DNA of 11,486 bases from Geobacter sp. UBA6169. Its GTDB lineage: Bacteria > Desulfobacterota > Desulfuromonadia > Geobacterales > Pseudopelobacteraceae. Where the stretch lies: assembly GCA_002422265.1 (NCBI GenBank), contig DIUB01000147.1:1-11486 (forward strand). The letters are read 5' to 3'. The translations under genes were made by a program, and so were the position numbers. A model generated the notes under the pieces. The model searched no databases, was not told the origin of the DNA, and worked only from the letters and a program-made list of their open reading frames with translations. This document shows positions 1-6,798 of this stretch, one piece after another; positions within the stretch are counted from its first letter, which is position 1; every line of letters starts with the position of its first letter.

Positions 1-100
1 TTTCAGCCCCCAGCTCCGTGGCCCTGGTCAGCAGCCGTGCCGCCACTGTGGCGCTGTTGCCGTTTTTCCTGGGTGATCCCAGCAGACAGACGATCTTCAT
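1..100 (-). CDS. NADPH-dependent FMN reductase / iron-sulfur flavoprotein family, N-terminal fragment
   Basis: Only the first 33 codons lie in the window; the gene runs off the left edge. The protein opens MKIVCLLGSPRKNGNSAT, which is the first beta strand and FMN-phosphate loop (Ser-Pro-Arg-Lys-x-Gly-Asn-Ser) of the flavodoxin-like fold in NADPH-dependent FMN reductases and archaeal/clostridial-type iron-sulfur flavoproteins. Such proteins bind FMN in the cytoplasm and pass electrons between NAD(P)H or ferredoxin and small acceptors. The ATG at 98-100 follows a purine-rich AAGGGGG ribosome site by a few bases and sits downstream of a good promoter (128-156), so the start is well supported. 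It is divergent from the HpnN-like transporter. Whether it carries the cysteine cluster of a true iron-sulfur flavoprotein cannot be seen here. Confidence 0.8.
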   Translation of the reverse strand, partial: MKIVCLLGSPRKNGNSATVAARLLTRATELGAE

Positions 101-127
101 AACGCCCCCTTCTCGATTGGTCCGGCA

Positions 128-156
128 AGTGTACCTGATACGCAATGGTTTGTGAA
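128..156 (-). promoter_or_regulatory. Sigma-70-type promoter for the flavoprotein gene
   Basis: Read on the minus strand, -35 TTCACA (151-156) and -10 TACACT (128-133) are separated by exactly 17 bp. The match is 5/6 and 4/6 to consensus. The expected transcript start is near 121, giving a leader of about 20 nt that contains the AAGGGGG ribosome site before the ATG at 100. No equally good promoter was found on the plus strand for the transporter at 229; the best is a TTGACT at 170-175 without a convincing -10. Confidence 0.6.
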
Positions 157-228
157 GCACACCCCGTAATTGACTTTTACGGCATGGCAGGGTAAGCAGT
201 ACGGCTCATTCCCGTCAGGAGCAAAGCG

Positions 229-2895
229 ATGTCTCAAGCTACCGCAACAAGCCGCGTATTCGGCCTGATAATCCGTCACCCCTGGCCCGTGCTGGTAACG
301 GCTCTGGCCCTGGCTCTACTGTCAGCTGTCTACACTACCAGCAGCCTGTCCTTTCTGACCGGCCGCGACGACCTGATGCCACGGCATGCACAGTTTCAGA
401 AGGATTACCAGGCCTACCGTGCCAGCTTCGGCGATCAGGAAGAGATTGCTGTGGTGGTGGAGGCCGATGATCCATCCCTGGCCACCCGCTTCAGTGACAC
501 CCTGTATGCCCGCCTGAGCCAGGAGTCTACACTGTTTCTGGAAGTACTCTATCCGGGCGGCATGCCCTATTTCCGCCAAAACGGCCTGTTGTTCATGCCG
601 CTTGCACAACTGCAGGGGATGGCCCGCACCCTCGAACTCTCTGCACCGGTCTTGCAGGACCTGGCTGCCGAACCATCGATCCAGAGCCTGTTCAGCTCCC
701 TCACCAGCCAGATTGATGACTATCTGAAGGCGCCGGCACCGGACAAACTGCAGCGTCTGACCTTCCTGCTGGGCACCCTTGACAAAGGCTTTGCCGGTTT
801 TGACGGCACACAGAGCGCCCTCTCCATGGACTCGTTCCTGTCTGGCAGCAGCGATGGCAAACCTTCAGTATTTGAAAATGCCGGCAAACAGCAGGTCATT
901 GCCATCCGCCCCCTCAAGGAGCAGGGCAGTTTCATACCGGCTGAAAAGGCGATTAAAAAGGTGCGTGAAGAGCTACAGATCCTGCGGCAGAAGCCCGAGT
1001 TCAAAGGGGTTACCGCCGGGATCACTGGTGTGCCGGTACTTGAGTATGAAGAGATGGCCACCAGTATGACAGACATGAAGAAAGCCTCGGTCCTGTCGCT
1101 GGTCCTCACCGTACTGCTGCTGCTGTTCTCTTTCAGGGGGGTCAAAAACACGGTAGCCGCCATGACCACCCTGCTGATCGCCATCAGCATGGCCTTTGGC
1201 ATGGCCACCCTGCTGGTGGGGCATCTGAACATCCTTTCCATGGCCTTTGCCGTGATGCTGCTGGGACTGGGTGTTGAGTACGGCATCCAGGTGGTACTGC
1301 GTCACCAGGAGCTGCTGACAACCGAGTCGTTTGATCAGGCTTTGCAGCAGAGCCTGTCCTCCAATCTGCGTCCGGTCTTTTTGGCCTGCATTACCACTGC
1401 ACTGGCCTTTCTGACCTTTCTCCTGACCGATTTCCGCGGCATTGCCGAGTTGGGAGTCATTGCCGCGGCCGGTGTGGTGGTCTGCTTTGCAGCCACTTTT
1501 ACGGTGCTGCCGGCCATGCTGGTGGTTTTGAAAAAGGGGCAAGGGGCAGGGGGCAAGGGGCAAACACAGGGTGCAGGTCAAGGGATTGCCCGGTTGTTTG
1601 CCCGGCCGGGACTGATTGTGGGCTGCATCACCCTGCTGGCGCTGGGCGGTGCAGCAGCACTGCAGCATGTGCCGTTTGATTTCAACATGCTCAACCTGCA
1701 GGCCAAAGGACTGGAGTCGGTAACCTACGCCTACAAGCTGATGAAAAGCAAGGAAAACTCCGGCTATTTTGGTGTTTCCATGGCAAAGGACCGTGACGAA
1801 GCACTGCGCTTGACCAAGCAGTTTGAGGCCCTGCCCAGTGTTGACCACGTGGTCAGTCTGCCGGCACTGGTGCCGGATCAGCAGTCGGAAAAACTGGCTG
1901 AACTGGAACGGATCAAACAGATCATGGCAAAGGTACAGCCGGTACCCTACGAGGAAAACCTGCGAGTGATGGAGCTGCCAGCCACCTTTGAAGGATTCCG
2001 TGAGCAGGTGGAAAAGCTGAAGATCCATCTGGAGGCACACAAACAGCCCGAAGCACAGCCCATAGCCGCCTTCCTGCAGACCCTGGACCGATTCTTTGCC
2101 GGACTGGAAAAAGAAAAAGACGGTAACGCCCTGACCATGCTACGCGAGATGCAGGAGGCCATGTTTGCCCCGCTGCCGGAGAAGCTGCATCTGCTGAAGC
2201 AAAGTCTGCAGGCCCGCGCCGTGACCGAGGCCGATGTCCCCCAGGCATTGAAGCAACGTTTTGTGGGCAAGGACGGCCGCCTTTTACTGCAGATTGCTCC
2301 CAAACATGAGATCTTCAACGAGCAGCCCCTGGCCCAGTTTGTCACTCAGATAAAGTCCGTTGATCCCCACGCCACCGGAGAACCGGTCAGCGTCTATGAA
2401 TCGTTCAGGATTCTGAAACAGTCCTACCTGAACGCCTTTCTGTACGCCATTGGCGGTGTGGTGGTGATCCTCTTGATCTCGTTCCGCAGCATTGCAGCAA
2501 CCCTGCTGGGTATTGCGCCGCTTGCAGCCGGGCTGCTCTTGATGGTGGGGGGGATGTGGTTGTTCGGCCTGAAGTTCAACGTGGCCAACATCATTGTGAT
2601 GCCGCTGTTACTGGGGGTGGGAATCGACTCGGCCATCTATATCATCAGCAGGCACCTGAAGGGTGAGGAATCACCAGCCCAGGTGGTTTTCAGCAGCGCA
2701 GGAAAGGGGGTATTTCTCAACGCCCTGACCATCCTGTTCAGTTTTGGCGCCCTGATGGTGGCCCACCACCAGGGAGTTTTCAGTATCGGGGCCACCATGT
2801 CGCTTGGCATGACCACCATTGTGCTGGCGTTTCTGTTGTTTCTGCCGGCGCTGCTACTGTTGCTTGACCGTCATGGCAAGCCAGATGCCGGCTAG
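229..2895 (+). CDS. RND/MMPL-family transporter, HpnN-like (possible hopanoid exporter)
   Basis: An 888-residue inner-membrane transporter with two RND halves. TM1 is near residues 17-38, followed by a periplasmic domain of about 240 residues, TM2-6 (about 287-434), a cytoplasmic linker (435-455), TM7 (about 459-478), a second periplasmic domain, and TM8-12 (about 735-880). Each half carries the same TM4-type motif: GLGVEYGIQVV (346-356) and GVGIDSAIYII (796-806). Acidic residues E350 and D800 lie where this superfamily relays protons. The first periplasmic stretch (FRQNGLLFMPLAQL near 115-128, then a Leu-rich segment with AAEPSIQSLF) resembles HpnN, which moves hopanoids to the outer membrane; I recognise this resemblance without an alignment. 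The ATG is preceded by AGGAG at 217-221. Oddities are a G-rich 7-bp repeat in the linker (1536-1563) and a 42-bp tail-to-tail overlap with lptG. A generic MMPL lipid exporter is the alternative. Confidence 0.85.
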   Translation: MSQATATSRVFGLIIRHPWPVLVTALALALLSAVYTTSSLSFLTGRDDLMPRHAQFQKDYQAYRASFGDQEEIAVVVEADDPSLATRFSDTLYARLSQESTLFLEVLYPGGMPYFRQNGLLFMPLAQLQGMARTLELSAPVLQDLAAEPSIQSLFSSLTSQIDDYLKAPAPDKLQRLTFLLGTLDKGFAGFDGTQSALSMDSFLSGSSDGKPSVFENAGKQQVIAIRPLKEQGSFIPAEKAIKKVREELQILRQKPEFKGVTAGITGVPVLEYEEMATSMTDMKKASVLSLVLTVLLLLFSFRGVKNTVAAMTTLLIAISMAFGMATLLVGHLNILSMAFAVMLLGLGVEYGIQVVLRHQELLTTESFDQALQQSLSSNLRPVFLACITTALAFLTFLLTDFRGIAELGVIAAAGVVVCFAATFTVLPAMLVVLKKGQGAGGKGQTQGAGQGIARLFARPGLIVGCITLLALGGAAALQHVPFDFNMLNLQAKGLESVTYAYKLMKSKENSGYFGVSMAKDRDEALRLTKQFEALPSVDHVVSLPALVPDQQSEKLAELERIKQIMAKVQPVPYEENLRVMELPATFEGFREQVEKLKIHLEAHKQPEAQPIAAFLQTLDRFFAGLEKEKDGNALTMLREMQEAMFAPLPEKLHLLKQSLQARAVTEADVPQALKQRFVGKDGRLLLQIAPKHEIFNEQPLAQFVTQIKSVDPHATGEPVSVYESFRILKQSYLNAFLYAIGGVVVILLISFRSIAATLLGIAPLAAGLLLMVGGMWLFGLKFNVANIIVMPLLLGVGIDSAIYIISRHLKGEESPAQVVFSSAGKGVFLNALTILFSFGALMVAHHQGVFSIGATMSLGMTTIVLAFLLFLPALLLLLDRHGKPDAG
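1536..1563 (+). repeat. Four tandem 7-bp G-rich repeats inside the HpnN-like gene
   Basis: Four consecutive heptamers, GGGGCAA, GGGGCAG, GGGGCAA, GGGGCAA, fill 28 bp directly after a run of five A. They encode the Gly/Gln/Lys-rich linker between the two membrane halves (about residues 436-445). Because 7 is not a multiple of 3, gain or loss of one unit would shift the reading frame. Four runs of G4 separated by 3-base loops also satisfy the classical G-quadruplex pattern on the coding strand and the mRNA. Confidence 0.9.
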
Positions 2896-3933
2896 CACAA
2901 AGACAACATTAGCCCCCCAGGCAGCTACAAAGGGGGGCAGAACCTCACTGCGTCCGTAGGACTGGATCGCAGCATTGATAATGAAGTAGGCAAAACCGAT
3001 CGCCACACCGGCACCGATTCCCATGGCCACGCCGCTGGCCCTGCCGGTCTTGAGGGCAAACGGTATCCCCAGCACCACCATTACAAAGGCTCCGAACGGC
3101 AGAGCCAGTTTGGCATGCATCATGGTGCGGTAACGTCCGGCAGCATAGCCGCCTTGTTCCAGGCTGACCGCATACTCCCGCAACTTACGGAAGCTGAAGT
3201 TATCGGCATTATTATCGAGAATCCGCAGATCATCCACCTTGAGCGTCAACGGAACCGGCAGACGGGCAGTGCTGGTAACGCCGCCCCTGCCGCTGAACCT
3301 GCGTTCCCTGACCGTAACCAGCTCCCAGCCCTGCTCACCATAGACCGCCTTTTCCGCATCCAGCCGCCGCAACGGTTGCATATCTGCAGAAAGATCCCAG
3401 ACTGTTACGCCTTTAAGCGTACGGGTTGCCGGTTCAAACAGGGCTGCCTGCAGGATCAGATTGTTGGAGCGGAACCAGATGTTGTTCAGCCTGAAAAAGG
3501 TGTTAATCCCCTGCTTCCTGATCACCACCTTCTCAACATGCTCCATCTGCTGGTAGCTCTTCGGCACCACAAATTCTGCATTAACCAGTAACAACAGGCT
3601 GCAGAACAGCCCCAGCACCAACAAGGGCGCAACAATCCGGGGAATGCTGAGGCCACAGCTGCGAAGTGCCGTCAGCTCACTGCTGCGTGAAAGCATCCCC
3701 AGGGCCAGCAGGGTAGCCATCAGTACAGAAAAAGGCATGGTCTGGCCGATCATCTCCGGCAGTTTATAGAGGAAAAACTGCAGGATGTCGGCAAATGAGC
3801 CGCCGGCTTTGCTGAATCTGCCGAACTTTTCAATAAAATCGAGCACCAGATAGATCGACAGAAAGCCGCCCTGGCATAGCAGAAACAGACGCAGCCAGGT
3901 GGCAGCCAGATAGCGGTCAACAACGCCGAACAT
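2854..3933 (-). CDS. lptG: LPS export ABC transporter permease LptG
   Basis: A 359-residue YjgP/YjgQ-family permease. With LptF and two LptB ATPases it extracts lipopolysaccharide from the outer leaflet of the inner membrane and feeds it to LptC and the periplasmic bridge. Six membrane helices are visible in the usual 3+3 layout: about 13-35, 62-84 and 98-120, then a periplasmic beta-jellyroll-like region (about 125-265), then 274-295, 303-325 and 333-355. The segment SSELTALRSCGLS (84-96) is the conserved cytoplasmic coupling helix that contacts LptB. The start ATG overlaps the lptF stop by one base (TGATG), and a GGAGGT ribosome site lies inside the lptF end (3941-3946), so the two are translationally coupled. 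Length is normal. The stop lies 42 bp inside the convergent transporter gene. No lptB, lptC or lptA is present in the window. Confidence 0.95.
   Translation of the reverse strand: MFGVVDRYLAATWLRLFLLCQGGFLSIYLVLDFIEKFGRFSKAGGSFADILQFFLYKLPEMIGQTMPFSVLMATLLALGMLSRSSELTALRSCGLSIPRIVAPLLVLGLFCSLLLLVNAEFVVPKSYQQMEHVEKVVIRKQGINTFFRLNNIWFRSNNLILQAALFEPATRTLKGVTVWDLSADMQPLRRLDAEKAVYGEQGWELVTVRERRFSGRGGVTSTARLPVPLTLKVDDLRILDNNADNFSFRKLREYAVSLEQGGYAAGRYRTMMHAKLALPFGAFVMVVLGIPFALKTGRASGVAMGIGAGVAIGFAYFIINAAIQSYGRSEVLPPFVAAWGANVVFVLAGIWLAMTVKQQ
2912..2938. other. GC-rich inverted repeat just past the HpnN-like stop, within lptG
   Basis: GCCCCCC (2912-2918) and GGGGGGC (2932-2938) form a perfect 7-bp stem with a 13-base loop, 16 nt after the transporter stop codon. 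There is no T-run after it on the plus strand, so it is not a textbook terminator. On the minus strand it is coding sequence for lptG (around residues 333-341). It could protect the 3' end of the plus-strand transcript, or be chance in GC-rich code. Confidence 0.4.
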
Positions 3934-5072
3934 CAGACCGACCTCCCCGCCCCGATCAGGCGGCCCAACACGATTTTGAGGGGCAGCTCACGGGATGCGA
4001 GCCGGAGCAGGAATAATCCCAGCAACAGCAGCAGCAGGTTGGGCGACCAGACCGCCAGCACCGGCGATATCCCCCCCTTTTCAGCCAGGGTACGCAGCAG
4101 GGAAAGTATGATGTAGTAGCTGAGCAGGATCAGGATACTGACCGTGAAACCGGCACCTTTGCCGGAGCGGCGGTTGGAAAGCCCCAGCGGCAGAGCCAGG
4201 ATTGCAAAGACAAAGGCGGCTGCCGGAAAGGCAAAACGGATATGCAGCTCAACCAGCGTCTTAAGCCGTACCTGCTGCGATTGGTGAGCTGAGGCCGCCT
4301 GCTGCCGCAGCTCACCAATCGTAAAATCAAGCTCGGTCCGGGCTGGCGGCATGCCGCGACCCGATTCAGCCGTTAACAGATATTCGGCAAAGGAGATCAG
4401 GCGGTAATCGTTTTTCTGCTGGGTATGGATGCTGCCCTGTTTCAGCAGGATCCGCAGCGTCCCCTCATCTTCATCCGAGGATATCACACCGCTTTTGGCA
4501 AAGATGGTCAGTGGTTTTTCAGGATTACGGCTGTCCTGGATCATCACATGCTGCATGGTGCGCCGCATCTCGTCAAAGTCATCAACGTACAGCACAATCC
4601 CAGGCAGGTCATCCCGGAAGATCCGCTCGCGGATGGCAGAGGCGGCATACTTGCGTGCCACCTCCATGGTCAGCTGCTTGAAACCGCTGTTGCCCCAGGG
4701 TACCGCCACCACGCTGATAAACAGGGTAACCAGAAAGGCACCGGCAGCCACCAGCAGTATGGGCGGCAGTAACGATCCAATACTGAGACCACTGGCCTTG
4801 ATAATGGTAATCTCATTGTCTGCGGAGAGTCTACCGATGGCCAGCAGCACTGCCAGCAGCAGTGCCATCGGAATGGTCAGCACCAGGAAGGAGGGCAGCA
4901 GCAACCCGATCAGGTGGAGCACTTCGGCCAGGGGCACCCCGTTTGCCACCACCATCTCCATCAGTTTGATCATCCTGCCCATCAGCAGAACCAGGGTGAA
5001 GATGGCCAAGCTTAAGCCGAAGATACCGACTATTTCACGGATCAGATAGCGCTGGAGAATGCCGAATTTCAT
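3933..5072 (-). CDS. lptF: LPS export ABC transporter permease LptF
   Basis: A 379-residue YjgP/YjgQ-family permease and the partner of LptG in the LptB2FG complex. Helices are visible near 13-35, 55-79, 100-125, 278-298, 307-327 and 337-357, with a periplasmic domain between about 130 and 270. The coupling helix is SADNEITIIKASGLS (83-97), facing LptB. I chose the ATG at 5070-5072 (MKFGILQRYLIREI), where family similarity begins. The same frame is open 25 codons further up to a TTG, but that extension would translate the terminator hairpin of the upstream gene. No Shine-Dalgarno sequence precedes the ATG. Instead a strong promoter places its -10 only 8 nt upstream, so the mRNA is probably leaderless or nearly so. 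lptG follows with a one-base overlap. Confidence 0.95.
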   Translation of the reverse strand: MKFGILQRYLIREIVGIFGLSLAIFTLVLLMGRMIKLMEMVVANGVPLAEVLHLIGLLLPSFLVLTIPMALLLAVLLAIGRLSADNEITIIKASGLSIGSLLPPILLVAAGAFLVTLFISVVAVPWGNSGFKQLTMEVARKYAASAIRERIFRDDLPGIVLYVDDFDEMRRTMQHVMIQDSRNPEKPLTIFAKSGVISSDEDEGTLRILLKQGSIHTQQKNDYRLISFAEYLLTAESGRGMPPARTELDFTIGELRQQAASAHQSQQVRLKTLVELHIRFAFPAAAFVFAILALPLGLSNRRSGKGAGFTVSILILLSYYIILSLLRTLAEKGGISPVLAVWSPNLLLLLLGLFLLRLASRELPLKIVLGRLIGAGRSV

Positions 5073-5080
5073 GGTGCGGC

Positions 5081-5109
5081 ATGATACATGATCTGCAGAA
5101 GGGTGTAAA
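5081..5109 (-). promoter_or_regulatory. Strong sigma-70-type promoter for lptFG, giving a leaderless transcript
   Basis: On the minus strand, -35 TTTACA (5104-5109) and -10 TATCAT (5081-5086) are 17 bp apart, each matching 5/6 of consensus. The -10 is followed by only 8 nt before the A of the lptF ATG (5072), so transcription should start at or within a few bases of the start codon. The -35 lies within the T-rich tail that follows the dfx terminator stem. Confidence 0.65.
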
Positions 5110-5138
5110 GCAAACGGGGCGCCCTGCATGGGCGCCCC
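5105..5138 (-). terminator. Intrinsic terminator of dfx
   Basis: A perfect 9-bp stem, GGGGCGCCC and GGGCGCCCC (5116-5138), with a 5-base loop, is followed on the minus strand by the T-rich stretch GTTTGCTTTAC. It lies 24 nt downstream of the dfx stop and just ahead of lptF, so it separates the two transcription units. Confidence 0.85.
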
Positions 5139-5162
5139 CTCGTACAAGCGGCAGCTGGTTTG

Positions 5163-5543
5163 TTATGCCTCTGTCTTCCACTGACCGTGCAGGTTACAGT
5201 ACTCACGGGCGGTGACCTTGTCGGCGGTGACACAGAAGGTGGCCTCAGGGGCCTGGCCCGGCTCCAGGAACCGGGTGTAGACGGTGCCGTCCGCAATCAG
5301 TTCAATCCACTGGATGTAATGCTTCTCATCCATCGGATGGGTTACGGAACCAACCTTGACCGTGATGGTGCCGTCTCCTTTTTCGATAACCGGCAGATGC
5401 TTCTCTACTGCTGCATCAACCGTGTTTTCTGCCTGCAGCTGCATCGGCTCGCCACAGCAGACGATGTTGGCGCCGCCGCCGAACATAACCTCAATGATGT
5501 TACCGCAGTGCTGACACTTGTACAGTTCAAGACGCTTGGGCAT
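5163..5543 (-). CDS. dfx: Desulfoferrodoxin (superoxide reductase, two-iron type)
   Basis: A 126-residue cytoplasmic enzyme that reduces superoxide to hydrogen peroxide without making oxygen, a typical defence of anaerobes. The N-terminal desulforedoxin domain has its four Fe-binding cysteines at C10, C13, C29 and C30. The C-terminal domain has the square-pyramidal Fe site ligands H49, H69, H75, C116 and H119, and the active-site EKH motif (47-49). These positions coincide with those of the classical Desulfovibrio protein and every ligand is present, so it should be a fully active two-iron form. The start is fixed by an excellent AAGGAGG ribosome site (5552-5558). It is transcribed alone, from a promoter around 5605-5632 to a terminator at 5105-5138. 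An upstream inverted repeat may bind a regulator. The electron donor (rubredoxin) is not encoded nearby. Confidence 0.97.
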   Translation of the reverse strand: MPKRLELYKCQHCGNIIEVMFGGGANIVCCGEPMQLQAENTVDAAVEKHLPVIEKGDGTITVKVGSVTHPMDEKHYIQWIELIADGTVYTRFLEPGQAPEATFCVTADKVTAREYCNLHGQWKTEA

Positions 5544-5604
5544 GTGCTATTCCTCCTTGGTGGTAGTCAGGCTGTTAATAGGCCTAGGTTGTTGTATGGC
5601 AACG

Positions 5605-5632
5605 ATAGTAACGCATTTTTTATTGATTGCAA
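5605..5632 (-). promoter_or_regulatory. Probable dfx promoter
   Basis: On the minus strand, TTGCAA (5627-5632) and TACTAT (5605-5610) are 16 bp apart in an A/T-rich spacer, each 4/6 to consensus. The predicted leader of about 55 nt carries the AAGGAGG site. An overlapping TTGACT (5630-5635) is an alternative -35, but with no -10 at the right spacing. Confidence 0.45.
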
Positions 5633-5635
5633 GTC

Positions 5636-5656
5636 AAAAGACAAATCTGGTCTTTT
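5636..5656. promoter_or_regulatory. Inverted repeat upstream of the dfx promoter
   Basis: AAAAGAC (5636-5642) and GTCTTTT (5650-5656) are perfect 7-bp arms around a 7-base centre, ending 3 bp from the -35. The position fits an activator or repressor operator. Alternatively it is a second, weaker hairpin behind the ychF terminator. It does not match a regulator box that I can name. Confidence 0.4.
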
Positions 5657-5666
5657 ATGCTGTTAC

Positions 5667-5694
5667 AAAAATGGGGGACACCACCGCCCCCCAT
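5667..5694 (-). terminator. Intrinsic terminator of the ispE-ychF gene run
   Basis: On the minus strand, ATGGGGG (5688-5694) pairs with CCCCCAT (5671-5677) across a 10-base loop and runs straight into TTTTTG. It begins 6 nt after the ychF stop codon, so it ends the five-gene run. Confidence 0.85.
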
Positions 5695-5700
5695 GACTAT

Positions 5701-6795
5701 TTACACATTGAAACGGAAGTGCATCACATCGCCATCCTTGACCACATATTCCTTGCCTTCCAGCCGCATCAGCCCTTTTTCCTTGGCCCCTGATTCGCCA
5801 CTGCAGGCAATGTAATCATCAAACCCGATCACCTCGGCCCGGATAAAGCCTTTCTCAAAGTCGGAGTGAATCACACCGGCTGCCTGGGGTGCCTTGGTGC
5901 CTCGGGTGATGGTCCAGGCCCGCACCTCTTTGACACCGGCGGTAAAATAGGTGATCAGCCCCAACAGGTCATACCCTGCCCGGATCAGGCGATCGAGCCC
6001 TGATTCAGGCAGCCCCATTTCCTGCAGAAAGGCCAGCTTCTCATCCCCGTCCAGCTCGGCGATCTCGGCCTCGATGCTGCCGCAGATCACCACCACGCCT
6101 GAGCCTTCAGCTGCGGCAATCTGCCGGACCTGCTCCACAAAGGGGTGTTTCCCTTCCAGATCATCTTCCGCCACGTTGGCCACATAGAGTACCGGCTTGG
6201 CTGACAGCAGATGCAGGTCCCGCAGCCAAATCCGCTCATCCTCGTTCTCGGCACAGTCCCGCACCTTCCTGGCCTGTTCCAGCAGCACCCTGATCCGCTC
6301 ATAGAGCGCAACCTCGTCCTTGGCTTTTTTATCACCGCTGCGGGCCAGTTTTTCAGCCCGCTGTATCTTCTTTTCCAAGGTATCCAGGTCGGCCAGGGCC
6401 AGCTCGGTATTGATCACTTCGATATCATCGGCAGGTGAAATCTTGCCGGCTACATGCACCACGTTCTCATCATCAAAACAGCGCACCACATGCACAATGG
6501 CATCCACTGAACGGATATGTCCCAGAAACTGGTTGCCCAGCCCCTCGCCTGCGCTGGCCCCTTTTACCAGACCGGCTATATCAACGAACTCAATGGTGGT
6601 ATGCTGACACTTTTGGGGATTAACGATGACAGCCAGCTGGTCAATACGCGGGTCAGGAACCTGAACAATACCGACGTTGGGATCGATGGTGCAGAACGGA
6701 TAATTGGCCGACTCGGCACCGGCACTGGTGATGGCGTTGAAGATGGTGGACTTGCCTACGTTGGGCAGGCCGACAATACCGCAGTTGAATCCCAT
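5701..6795 (-). CDS. ychF: Redox-regulated ribosome-associated ATPase YchF (OLA1 family)
   Basis: A 364-residue Obg-related P-loop protein of normal length. G1 is GLPNVGKST (9-17), G3 is DIAGLVKGAS (72-81), and the G4 position reads NVAE (207-210) instead of NKxD, the change that makes this family prefer ATP over GTP. A coiled-coil helical insertion lies around 125-185 and the TGS domain fills roughly 281-364. YchF binds ribosomes and is linked to translation-start quality control and the oxidative stress response. Cys35, in the NYPFCTIDPN segment, is the position implicated in redox control of E. coli YchF and is kept here. The ATG is 3 nt after the pth stop, with its AAGGA ribosome site inside the pth end, so the two are translationally coupled. 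A hairpin terminator follows. Confidence 0.97.
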   Translation of the reverse strand: MGFNCGIVGLPNVGKSTIFNAITSAGAESANYPFCTIDPNVGIVQVPDPRIDQLAVIVNPQKCQHTTIEFVDIAGLVKGASAGEGLGNQFLGHIRSVDAIVHVVRCFDDENVVHVAGKISPADDIEVINTELALADLDTLEKKIQRAEKLARSGDKKAKDEVALYERIRVLLEQARKVRDCAENEDERIWLRDLHLLSAKPVLYVANVAEDDLEGKHPFVEQVRQIAAAEGSGVVVICGSIEAEIAELDGDEKLAFLQEMGLPESGLDRLIRAGYDLLGLITYFTAGVKEVRAWTITRGTKAPQAAGVIHSDFEKGFIRAEVIGFDDYIACSGESGAKEKGLMRLEGKEYVVKDGDVMHFRFNV

Positions 6796-6798
6796 AAC

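Noticed and set aside
97..279. A 60-codon minus-strand frame with several cysteines, including CLPCH (a CxxCH heme-type motif), whose stop overlaps the flavoprotein ATG as ATGA.
   Set aside because: Its start lies inside the divergent transporter gene, it has no ribosome site, and the flavoprotein promoter (128-156) falls inside it. The cysteines look coincidental.
1536..1563. The heptamer array as a CRISPR or other repeat-spacer array.
   Set aside because: The units are directly adjacent without spacers and lie within an intact coding frame.
973..2040. A 355-codon minus-strand frame opposite the HpnN-like gene.
   Set aside because: It is His/Gln/Cys-rich with no family resemblance, and it mirrors a well-supported gene; it is a typical antisense shadow in GC-rich code.
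5073..5147. A 25-codon N-terminal extension of LptF starting at a TTG.
   Set aside because: It would translate the dfx terminator hairpin, lies upstream of the predicted transcript start and has no family similarity.
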